From: JALHMI01 sp964598535
GTDB lineage: Bacteria > Planctomycetota > Planctomycetia > Pirellulales > PALSA-1355
Direction of reading: 5' to 3'
NCBI GenBank assembly: GCA_964598535.1
Contig: CAZRCI010000005.1
Span: 156,646 to 220,645 of the forward strand
Length of the DNA stretch: 64,000 nucleotides
Shown one piece after another: positions 54,263 to 61,431 of this stretch; within the stretch, counting starts at the first letter, position 1; every line of letters begins with the position of its first letter. The notes beneath the pieces are model-generated. The model had not been told where the DNA came from. It saw only the letters and a program-made list of their open reading frames with translations, and did no database searches. The translations under genes were made by a program, and so were the position numbers.

Positions 54263-55405
54263 ATGCGTTTTGCGTTCGGATGCTTGATTGCGCTCTTCGT
54301 GGCCTATTCCTGCTTTGGTCAGGGAGACGAGGCGCCGACCGCCTGCCCAAAGTCGACCGCTTGTACCAAGGCAACGGCTTGTGCGAAGACGGCAAAGTCA
54401 GAATGCGAACAGGCCAAGGCATGCGAGAAATCGAAGTCATGTACTGCGAAGGAAAAATGTGCGGAAACCGTGGCAGCCGAGGCTGCATGCGCTAAGGTAG
54501 CCTGTTCGGCCGCGAAGGCGGCCCCTTGCCGCGAGCAGGCGGCAAGGTCTTGTGAACGGCGAGCCGCTTGTACTGCAACGACCACCGCGGCTTTCGCGGA
54601 AGACGAAAAACCTTGTGCCAAGGCTCAAGCCGAAGTCGCATCGCAGGCTTGTCGCACTGCGACCGTTTCGGTCGCGGAGGCATGTTCGATAAAGGCCGCG
54701 GGGCAGGTGCTGACCGCTTGTGACACGGCCAAGGCATGCACCACGGAGCGTTGCGAAAAAACAATGGCGAGCCAAGCGAGTTGCAGTGCCGGCAAGCAAG
54801 CCAATTGCAAACCGTCGGGCTCGTGCGGTAAGGCGACGGCTTGCGTGGAGAAAACCGCGTGTGAAACAGGTGGCGATTGCCCGACTGCCGCGAGGGGCAA
54901 GGCCTCGCTGGCCGCGGCCGATTCGCAGTGTGCTACCACCGTGGTTGTCGCGACCGATACGAACGGTTGCTGCAACGCCGGCAATTGTTGCAAAGGGCGG
55001 AATTGCAAAGCGATGCCCGAGGCGATGACGGCTTGCGCGGTGGCCAGCGATGTGGGGTTGCTGGGAATCATCTACGATGCGGAAGCTTGTACCTCGGCGG
55101 ATCGCGTCGCCACGGGGTCGTATAGCGCCGAACAATTGAGGCATCTTGCTAAAGCGGCTGAGCATCTCACCGCGGCAGGACTCACGGAAGAGGCCGCCAG
55201 CGTGCAGATGCTGGCCAGCAAGTTGCGGCAAGACCTGATCGCGGCCAAGGTGGCTCAGATCCGCAGTCTGCAATTCGAGATCGAAGCGCTTGAGGTCGAG
55301 GCGATCGTCGAGGCCAGCGAGTCGCGTTCCTGCGATGATCGCGCGGAAGCTATGCCCGCAGGCGCGAAGGCCGTCAAACGCGTCGGGTTTCAAGAGACCT
55401 GGTAG
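54263..55405 (+). CDS. Secreted cysteine-rich protein with Cys every six residues
   Basis: An exported protein of 380 residues with a signal peptide (1-20) and a strongly cysteine-, alanine- and lysine-rich mature part that I do not recognise as a named family. The first seven mature cysteines sit at 28, 34, 40, 48, 54, 60 and 66, a nearly regular Cx5 spacing; more follow to about residue 276, giving some 33 cysteines in the mature chain, including two CC pairs at 236/237 and 242/243. After residue 285 the protein turns into an acidic amphipathic helical part (YSAEQLRHLAKAAEHL, AGLTEEAASVQML). AGGAGG 8 bases before the ATG and the signal peptide support the start. A disulfide-linked wall component or a metal-binding protein is possible; both are inference. 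Confidence 0.72.
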   Translation: MRFAFGCLIALFVAYSCFGQGDEAPTACPKSTACTKATACAKTAKSECEQAKACEKSKSCTAKEKCAETVAAEAACAKVACSAAKAAPCREQAARSCERRAACTATTTAAFAEDEKPCAKAQAEVASQACRTATVSVAEACSIKAAGQVLTACDTAKACTTERCEKTMASQASCSAGKQANCKPSGSCGKATACVEKTACETGGDCPTAARGKASLAAADSQCATTVVVATDTNGCCNAGNCCKGRNCKAMPEAMTACAVASDVGLLGIIYDAEACTSADRVATGSYSAEQLRHLAKAAEHLTAAGLTEEAASVQMLASKLRQDLIAAKVAQIRSLQFEIEALEVEAIVEASESRSCDDRAEAMPAGAKAVKRVGFQETW

Positions 55406-55529
55406 GGTGCCGTAGCAGGGCCATAGATTTGATGGTTGCATAGGTGCGAGAGCTTGACGCCTTTGCTCCACCGATTGGAATTCGTGGAGATTTCCAGCCT
55501 GAATTCGATCCGGATACAACGAGGTTAGC

Positions 55530-55856
55530 ATGATCAAACGGCTCGTAGCGGCGCTTGGTGTGTATGGCTGCACGATGGGCATGGCATTCGCGAGCGATGA
55601 CTTTCCGCCGTATACGCGGCCCACGGACTTGGACCGCTTTTATGGACCGGTCAATCAGATGCGGTTGGACGCGGCGGACCAGCTCAAAGCGAGCGGGTTC
55701 CATGCGAGTGCGCAGGCGATTCGAGCGAATAGCGGCCAATCGCGCCTTCCGTACCTCGACGATGTGATGACAACGCATGAGGTGAACGTCGATTCGCGGC
55801 CAGAGGATATGCGACGGCTGCGCTCGGGGGCCTTTTGGGTGTTGCCCCCGATTTGA
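55530..55856 (+). CDS. Small secreted protein, 108 residues, companion of the Cys-rich protein
   Basis: A small exported protein with a signal peptide (MIKRLVAALGVYGCTMGMAFA) and a mature part of about 86 residues rich in Pro, Arg and Asp. The segment AADQLKASGFHASAQAIR resembles the helical AAEHLTAAGLTEEAASVQ part of the Cys-rich protein encoded 125 bases upstream, so the two may be related in fold or function. It has no catalytic signature. ACGAGG before the ATG could serve as a ribosome site. The gene ends 56 bases before the convergent S9 peptidase gene. I do not recognise a family. Confidence 0.6.
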   Translation: MIKRLVAALGVYGCTMGMAFASDDFPPYTRPTDLDRFYGPVNQMRLDAADQLKASGFHASAQAIRANSGQSRLPYLDDVMTTHEVNVDSRPEDMRRLRSGAFWVLPPI

Positions 55857-55912
55857 CGAACGGGCTCCTGCTTGACCGCGTGGTATTTCGGATTTCCGAG
55901 CGCTCGGGGCGA

Positions 55913-57985
55913 TTACTTCGCTCCGGGCGGTACATACTTCTTGAGCCAATCGAAGACCTCCTTGTGCCAATACTCGCTATTTGCGGGCTTGAGCACCCAG
56001 TGGCCTTCGTCGGGAAAGTTCACCATGCGGCTGGGCACGCCCAGCCGCTGGAGCGTGGTGAAGAGCATCAGCCCTTCACCAATGGGGACGCGAAAGTCCT
56101 GATCGTTGTGGATGATCAGCATCGGCGTCTTGAAGTTTTTGGCGAACAGGTGCGGCGAGAACTTTTCATAACTTTCGCGATTCACCCACGGCGGTCCGCC
56201 GTGTTCCCATTCGTCGAACCATAGCTCTTCGGTCGTGGCGTACATGCTGTCGAAGTTGTAGACGCCGCAGTGCGCGATCAGCGTTTTGAATTTGTCGGTG
56301 TGCCCTTGGAACCAGTTCATCATGTAGCCGCCGAATGAGGCTCCGGCCGCGGCCATTCTTGAACGGTCGATGTAGGGCAGCTTTTCCAGATATGCGACGC
56401 CGGCCATCAGGTCTTCGAAACACTTGCCGCCCCAGTCGCCGCTGATCTCGTCGACGTACTGCTGGCCGAAGCCCGTGCTGCCGCGCGGATTCGGCAGGGC
56501 GACGACATAGCCCTGGGCAGCCCAGAATTGCGGGTTCCAGCGATAGCTCCAGCTATCGTCCCAAGCGCCTTGCGGGCCACCATGCACGAGGTAGACCAGC
56601 GGCCATTTCTTCTGTGCGTCGAAGCCCGGTGGCGTGACGATCCACATCTGCATCGGCGTTCCGCCCGCGCCTTGGACCGTGACGCTTTCGGGCTTGTTCA
56701 TCGTGATTTCGGCCAGCAGCTTGGCGTTCGCGTCGGTCAAAGTGCGGAGCTTGCCGGTGGCCGTGTCGATGAGCACCACTTCGGCCGGCGAATTCATCGT
56801 GGCGCGCGCGGCCGCCAGCGTCTTGGCGTCGCGGCTCACTGACGGGTAGCCAAATGAACCACCGGAAGCCAACTCGTTCAGCGAACCGTCCTTCACATTC
56901 AATTTGCAAATCGGGACTCCGCCGTTGCGCTCGCTGGTGCAGTAGATGGTCGTGTTGTCGCCCCAGACGAAGGCGTCGATGGAACGATCGTGCGCCGCCG
57001 TGAGGCTCTGGGGCTTGCCGCCGCCGGCTGGCATGAGCATGAGTTGCCAACGGTCGGCCTCGAAGCCGGCCTTGGCCTGCGCACGATAGGCCAGCCATTG
57101 GCCGTCGGGGCTGAACTGCGGGTAGCCGTCCGCGGCCGAATTGTTTTTCGTCAGATTCGTGGGCGTGCCGCCGGCAATGGGCACGCGCCATAGGTCGTGG
57201 TTTGTGTTCCAGGCTTCCTGCTCGCGAGCCGGCGAAGTGAACACGATCGCCTGGCTATCGGGGGTAAAGGTGAAGTCGTCGCCGATCGAGAACGTTGAGC
57301 TCGTGGGATAGGCGTCGTAATCGCCCGGCGTGAGATCGCGCGGCTCGCCGCCGGCGGCGGGAACGACGAACAAATGTTGCCGCTTGCCCTCAACCCAACT
57401 GTCCCAATGGCGAAAGAACAACCGGTCGAACACACGCGCCTTGACCGGATTCTTTTCGATCTCTTCGGCCCGCTTGCGGTTGGACTCGTTGCTCTCGGCG
57501 TAGGGCTTGTCCGAGAACTCGGGATAGACGGCCGAGATGAACGCGATCGACTTGCCGTCTGGCGGCCAGATGCCGGTGCTCGCGCCGGTCGCGATCGTGG
57601 TGAGCTGCCGCGCTTCGCCACCTGCCGCGAGATCGAGCATCCAGAGCTGACTTTCGCCCGAACGGTCCGACTCGAACAGCAGCTTTGTGCCGTCGGGACT
57701 GAACCGCGGATGGCTGTCGTGCTTGGGACCTCCGGTGAGTTGGCGCGGTTCGCCGCCCACGGTTGGCGCCAGCCAAATCGTCGCAGTGCTGCCGTTTTTC
57801 TCCCGGTCGACCACCGACATGACGTAGACCACGCTCTGCCCGTCGGGGCTGATCTGCGGATCGCTGAGCCGCTTGAAGGCCAGCATGTCGTTCATCGTGA
57901 GCGGGTGGGCGGCGCTGGCGAGGTGTTCGGCAGACAAGAGCAAACCTCCGAAGAAGGCGGCGGCTAACAGCAATCCAGTTCGCAT
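55913..57985 (-). CDS. S9 family peptidase (prolyl oligopeptidase-like), exported
   Basis: A 690-residue peptidase with a signal peptide (LLLAAAFFGGLLLSAEHLASA), an N-terminal seven-bladed propeller (about 30-440) made of Tol-B-like WLAPTVGGEPRQLT and FSPDGTKLLFESDRSG repeats, and an alpha/beta-hydrolase domain with the catalytic triad: Ser550 in GASFGGYM, Asp at about 628-630 in HNDQDFRVPIGEG and His662 in DEGHWVLKP. It cleaves short peptides outside the cytoplasm and takes part in protein scavenging. The start ATG 57985 is well supported by the signal peptide; the frame stays open to 59833, but that part is antisense to the zinc-ribbon and acyl-CoA dehydrogenase genes and is rejected. Confidence 0.92.
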   Translation of the reverse strand: MRTGLLLAAAFFGGLLLSAEHLASAAHPLTMNDMLAFKRLSDPQISPDGQSVVYVMSVVDREKNGSTATIWLAPTVGGEPRQLTGGPKHDSHPRFSPDGTKLLFESDRSGESQLWMLDLAAGGEARQLTTIATGASTGIWPPDGKSIAFISAVYPEFSDKPYAESNESNRKRAEEIEKNPVKARVFDRLFFRHWDSWVEGKRQHLFVVPAAGGEPRDLTPGDYDAYPTSSTFSIGDDFTFTPDSQAIVFTSPAREQEAWNTNHDLWRVPIAGGTPTNLTKNNSAADGYPQFSPDGQWLAYRAQAKAGFEADRWQLMLMPAGGGKPQSLTAAHDRSIDAFVWGDNTTIYCTSERNGGVPICKLNVKDGSLNELASGGSFGYPSVSRDAKTLAAARATMNSPAEVVLIDTATGKLRTLTDANAKLLAEITMNKPESVTVQGAGGTPMQMWIVTPPGFDAQKKWPLVYLVHGGPQGAWDDSWSYRWNPQFWAAQGYVVALPNPRGSTGFGQQYVDEISGDWGGKCFEDLMAGVAYLEKLPYIDRSRMAAAGASFGGYMMNWFQGHTDKFKTLIAHCGVYNFDSMYATTEELWFDEWEHGGPPWVNRESYEKFSPHLFAKNFKTPMLIIHNDQDFRVPIGEGLMLFTTLQRLGVPSRMVNFPDEGHWVLKPANSEYWHKEVFDWLKKYVPPGAK

Positions 57986-58156
57986 GGAGTATCCTCTCGC
58001 GCGGGGCAACAGCGGGCGAATCCAGAAAAACGTGGGGTGGCGCCCGCGGGAACATCGCAATTGTAGTGCGCCCGTGGGGCTTGGGAACCGCCCTGCATAC
58101 ATCCGCGCAAAAGGCTCGACTTTTCCTGCGTTCGGCCAGGCGTTACCCTCTGGATT

Positions 58157-58414
58157 ATGAGCTACGACGATGACTATGAAGACTACGAGTCGGACGAAGC
58201 GGACGAGTACGACGTCGACGACGCGGACGATGACGTTACCGTGCCGTGTCCGTACTGCGGCCAAGAGGTGTACGATGACGCCGAGCAGTGTCCGAACTGT
58301 GGTGAATACCTTTCGTTGGAAGATTCGCCGCGCGCGGCGAAGCCTTGGTGGGTCGTATTGGGCGTAACGCTGTGCCTGGTGGCGATGCTGTGGTGGATTG
58401 TCGTGGGCTTTTGA
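58157..58414 (+). CDS. Zinc-ribbon membrane protein, 85 residues
   Basis: A small protein with a very acidic N-terminus (SYDDDYEDYESDEADEYDVDDADDD), a zinc-ribbon with two CxxC pairs (CPYCGQEV and CPNCGEYL, about 31-50) and a single C-terminal membrane helix (WWVVLGVTLCLVAMLWWIVVGF). The layout (acidic tail, zinc finger, membrane anchor) is found in many planctomycete genomes with unknown function. It is transcribed apart from the divergent S9 peptidase, and the acyl-CoA dehydrogenase gene follows about 96 bases downstream. A tethered nucleic-acid or protein interaction partner is one idea; nothing more can be said. Confidence 0.8.
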   Translation: MSYDDDYEDYESDEADEYDVDDADDDVTVPCPYCGQEVYDDAEQCPNCGEYLSLEDSPRAAKPWWVVLGVTLCLVAMLWWIVVGF

Positions 58415-58510
58415 GGTCCGCCTGGCATGCCATTTGACCTGCGTGTCGCGGGCGGATGTAATGACCCGACGTTGATGCCATGAACGCGCTCGCCAGGAGG
58501 CTTTGCCGTG

Positions 58511-59692
58511 ATGTCCGAGGCGGTTGACCCTGTTCTTATTGCCGGTCCAGGCGGTTTTCTGTTCGAGCCCCGCCACCAGGAATTCCGCCGGCTGGTGCGC
58601 GCGTTCGTCGAACGCGAAGTGAATCCTAACGCCGACGCCTGGGAGGAAGCTGGCCGCGTGCCGCGAGCGCTGTTTCTCAAGGCCGGCGAGCTGGGGCTTT
58701 TCAGGCACGGCGTGCCGGAGGCCGAGGGCGGCTCGGGCATCGACTGCCGGATGGCGATCGTCATGAGCGAGGAGATCTCGCGCGGACGCACGCGCGGCGT
58801 TGGCATGGCGCTCGGCGCGCATAACGAAATCGCCAAGCCGCACTTGGTGCGCTTCGGCACTCGCGAGCAGAAGGGCAAATACCTGGCCGACATGATGGCC
58901 GGGTGCAAGGTCGGCGCGCTGGGCGTTACCGAGCCGTTGGCCGGCACCAACGTGGCCGGCATTCAAACGACGGCCATGCGCGAGGGAGACGGCTGGCTGC
59001 TGAGCGGCGAGAAAATGTTCATCACCAACGGCGTGGATGCCGACCTGTTCTTCATTGCCGCCAAGACCCAGCCGGAGCAGGGGCGGCAAGGCATCAGTAT
59101 GTTTCTGGTCGAGCGCGATACGCCGGGCTTTTCGCGCAAGGAACTGCACGGCAAGCTCGGACGGCTGGCGAGCGACACGGGGTATCTCAAATTCGAGCGT
59201 TGCCGGCTGCCGGCGAGCGCGCTGATTGGTGGTGAGAACCAGGGGTTCTACCAACTCATGCAGTGTTTCGAGCACGAGCGGATCGTGATCGCCGCGGGCT
59301 GCGTCGGGTTGGCGGAGATCTCGTTGGATGAAACGGTCGCCTACGTGCAGCAGCGCGGTTACGGCGACGGGCGTCTGGCCGACATGCAGGTGACCAAGCA
59401 GCGGTTGGCCCGAAGCTACATGGAGCTCGAGGCCGCGCGGCAGCTCGTTTATGGAACGGCCTGGCGCGTGGCGCGGGGCATTCCGAGCCTGAAGGAAGTG
59501 GCGATGGCCAAGGCGTTCGCGGCCGAGGCGGCCTGCCGCATCATCGACGACTGCCTGCAATTGCACGGTGGCCAGGGCTACCTGAGCGCGTATCCGATCC
59601 AGCGCGCGTATCGCGACATCCGGCTCGATCGGATCGGCGGCGGCACGACCGAAGTGATGCTGGACATCATCGCCAAGCAGCAGGGAATCTGA
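58511..59692 (+). CDS. Acyl-CoA dehydrogenase
   Basis: A 393-residue acyl-CoA dehydrogenase that oxidises a fatty acyl-CoA with FAD and passes electrons to ETF. The three-domain family layout is intact: an N-terminal helical domain with FRRLVRAFVEREVNPNAD, a middle domain with GALGVTEPLAGTNVAGIQT and WLLSGEKMFITNG (flavin and substrate binding), and a C-terminal helical domain with LQLHGGQGYLSAYPIQRAYRD, where the catalytic glutamate sits near by. AGGAGG at 58495-58500 lies ahead of both GTG 58508 and ATG 58511; I used the ATG. It is cytoplasmic. No other beta-oxidation gene is in the window. Confidence 0.93.
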   Translation: MSEAVDPVLIAGPGGFLFEPRHQEFRRLVRAFVEREVNPNADAWEEAGRVPRALFLKAGELGLFRHGVPEAEGGSGIDCRMAIVMSEEISRGRTRGVGMALGAHNEIAKPHLVRFGTREQKGKYLADMMAGCKVGALGVTEPLAGTNVAGIQTTAMREGDGWLLSGEKMFITNGVDADLFFIAAKTQPEQGRQGISMFLVERDTPGFSRKELHGKLGRLASDTGYLKFERCRLPASALIGGENQGFYQLMQCFEHERIVIAAGCVGLAEISLDETVAYVQQRGYGDGRLADMQVTKQRLARSYMELEAARQLVYGTAWRVARGIPSLKEVAMAKAFAAEAACRIIDDCLQLHGGQGYLSAYPIQRAYRDIRLDRIGGGTTEVMLDIIAKQQGI

Positions 59693-60060
59693 GCCGGGCC
59701 GTGGTTCATTTTCGGAAGAATTTCTGTCGGGGGGGAAGTGGCCTTGTGCGCGCACGCACAACTTCACCGTAGCCACAATTGATCTCCGCAGAGGGGTGTT
59801 CAGGTTTCGCGTTTTCTCCAGCTTGAAGGCCATCGCTTCGCATCGCTCCGATTACGTCGTTCGCAGGACAATGCATCGAACCTACGCTACCCGATCGCGT
59901 GGCTCGATTTCAACAATTTTGGAAGCGTCTGGCGCGCGTTGTGAAACATCGCGTACCGATGTCGTGAGCCATCAAAGGATTGCGGCATGTGGTGCGAATA
60001 CAAGCGCCGCAATAGCCAAGCGGCGTCCCGCGCAAACGCATGAGGACGAGCGCGCGTGCA
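59693..60060. other. Intergenic region, no gene seen
   Basis: With the following terminator this is a 460-base gap between the acyl-CoA dehydrogenase and the small secreted gene. A plus-strand open frame starting at 59796 exists but lacks start signals and is antisense to the gene at 60153-60539 in its second half, so I reject it. The base composition becomes AT-richer here than in the flanks. Confidence 0.4.
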
Positions 60061-60113
60061 GAAAAAGAAACGCCCAGAGCCGCGGCAGCGGGCGAGCGCT
60101 GCCGCAGCTCTGG
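60061..60113 (-). terminator. Rho-independent terminator for the small secreted protein gene
   Basis: CCAGAGC-GCGGCAGCG (from 60074) pairs with CGCTGCCGC-GCTCTGG (ending 60113) in a long stem. Read on the minus strand it is followed by TTTCTTTTTC (60072-60061). It lies 40 bases after the stop of the gene at 60153 and supports that gene as real. Confidence 0.82.
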
Positions 60114-60152
60114 CGTAGTTTTGCGATGCGATGTGCTTTCGAACGAAGTTGG

Positions 60153-60539
60153 TTAGAAATTAACCCCACCAGGTGGAGTCGGCTTACCATGAGTTGCTTG
60201 AGGTCCATAATTATAACTGACCTCAGCATCAAGCCCGTTTCCGGGCACGTATACTTGACATGCACCGAAGTGTGGACCCAGGCGTTTCGCGTTGATGCCG
60301 TCGAGCGTCTGTTCGTCAATGTTGAAGAACAAGAATCGAACTTTGATTTTCATGCCCCGCTCACCGACCATGTAGAAGTCAATCGGTTGGTTGAAGGTTT
60401 CTTCAAGAGTAACCCATTCTCCTGTTTTGACCTTCTTGGTAATTGTTTTTAAGAAGGGGTTTGAAGTCGCTGAGTCCGGTGTGCTTGCTACGATTAGTAG
60501 AGCGAGAATAATCGCGCAAGGAAATGAATGATATTGCAT
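60153..60539 (-). CDS. Small secreted protein, 128 residues
   Basis: An exported protein of 128 residues with a signal peptide (FPCAIILALLIVASTPDSATS) and a mature beta-rich part, partly basic at first (FLKTITKKVKTGEWV), with one cysteine (FGACQVYVPG) and a C-terminal proline/glycine-rich end. No catalytic residue or family is recognisable. A strong terminator lies just downstream. The stretch is AT-richer than its surroundings and the codon use differs from the neighbours, so the gene may have come in by transfer. There is no partner gene on the same strand close by. Confidence 0.65.
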   Translation of the reverse strand: MQYHSFPCAIILALLIVASTPDSATSNPFLKTITKKVKTGEWVTLEETFNQPIDFYMVGERGMKIKVRFLFFNIDEQTLDGINAKRLGPHFGACQVYVPGNGLDAEVSYNYGPQATHGKPTPPGGVNF

Positions 60540-60925
60540 ACAAATCGTTTCGGTAGAGACATTTGGCTAGGTAAACCCCATAGGGACGGCGTTCACAGCT
60601 TTTAGCATTTCGTGCGCCAATCGAGTTATTTCGAATGAGAGTGCTTCAAAAAGGATTGCCTTTGCCCAGAAGCGTTGCCCAGAAGCGGTGAAATAAGCAG
60701 ACGAGGATCGCTAGCTTTAAGCCACTGCGTTTTTTAGAGAGTTGGTAGTCATCAAATTGAATACCTGCTTCTGGCAGCCAATGTGACGGTACGAAACCGG
60801 CTTGGTCGGTTGGTGACCAACCAAGATGTAATAGGACAATTTTGGGATACGCTCCCCGAGCCTTCCCAAAATTGCGGGTTCGAAAGCCTTGATGGCGACT
60901 GGAGAAGAACGAGATGGTGCCACCG
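60540..60925. other. AT-richer patch with protein-like remnant, no intact gene
   Basis: The 386 bases between the small secreted protein and the small membrane protein gene contain no gene I can call. In one minus-strand frame (60646-60925) the translation reads like a piece of a real protein (FVPSHWLPEAG, KLAILVCLFHRFWATLLG), but this frame has no start codon of its own and runs into the neighbouring gene in a different frame. A 12-base direct repeat (TGCCCAGAAGCG twice at 60664-60688) and a GGTTGGT/ACCAACC inverted repeat near 60813-60828 are present. A remnant of an insertion or a short dispersed element is possible. Confidence 0.4.
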
Positions 60926-61351
60926 CTATAGCATGGGTATCTCGTGCTCTGACCGCAGTTGCGGTATGGCGGCCGACAGGTGCAGCATCGCGCCGCCCAA
61001 TGCGAGGTAAATCGCGAACCGCGACCAAGGGCGCGCGAGGTCTGACAGGTAGGGCTCCGTGCAGAACCCCGCAACGAAGAGCGGTGGCCCCGCGAGCAGT
61101 GCGGCCGATCCAAGCCGTTGCAGGCTGCGCCGCCAGAGCGATTCGGCCTGTTGCAGATACAATCCCAGCATGGTGTTGGTCACGGCCGATAACAGCACAT
61201 AGATGTGTGTCGAGCGATACAACATTCGTACCGTGTCGTCGTAACCGCGTAAATGTCCGTGGGCTCGATCCATGTAGAGCCCCGTCAAAAGAAACGCCCC
61301 GATACCGGCAATTCCCATCCACAAGTGCGCGTGGCGGAGCGATCGGATCAT
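60926..61351 (-). CDS. Small polytopic membrane protein, unknown function
   Basis: A 141-residue protein with four predicted membrane helices: around LWMGIAGIGAFLLTGLYM, IYVLLSAVTNTMLGLYL, LGSAALLAGPPLFVAGFC and FAIYLALGGAMLHLSAAI. A conserved-looking His/Asp pattern is present at the N-terminus (RHAHLWMG, DRAHGHLRGYDD), which may bind a metal or haem. I do not recognise a family. ATG 61351 was chosen by the start of the first hydrophobic segment; the frame is open to 61420. The gene stands 80 bases after the RuvX fusion gene on the same strand, so it could share its transcript. Confidence 0.65.
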   Translation of the reverse strand: MIRSLRHAHLWMGIAGIGAFLLTGLYMDRAHGHLRGYDDTVRMLYRSTHIYVLLSAVTNTMLGLYLQQAESLWRRSLQRLGSAALLAGPPLFVAGFCTEPYLSDLARPWSRFAIYLALGGAMLHLSAAIPQLRSEHEIPML

Positions 61352-61431
61352 GGGTCTCGAATCTCGCTGATGAGTTTGTCGATTCTCTTGGACAATGAAC
61401 GGACCGCAGAGGTTCGGCATGTCCGCTCCTC

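Noticed and set aside
54437..55624. 395-residue minus-strand frame opposite the Cys-rich protein
   Set aside because: No signal, no motif and no ribosome site; the plus-strand frame has a signal peptide, AGGAGG and a protein-like C-terminal domain.
57986..59833. Continuous minus-strand frame extending the S9 peptidase by over 600 residues
   Set aside because: The extra part is antisense to the zinc-ribbon and acyl-CoA dehydrogenase genes, has no domain, and the signal peptide at 57985 marks the true start.
59796..60452. 218-residue plus-strand frame over the AT-richer region
   Set aside because: Its second half is antisense to the small secreted protein, which has a signal peptide and a terminator; no ribosome site is seen.
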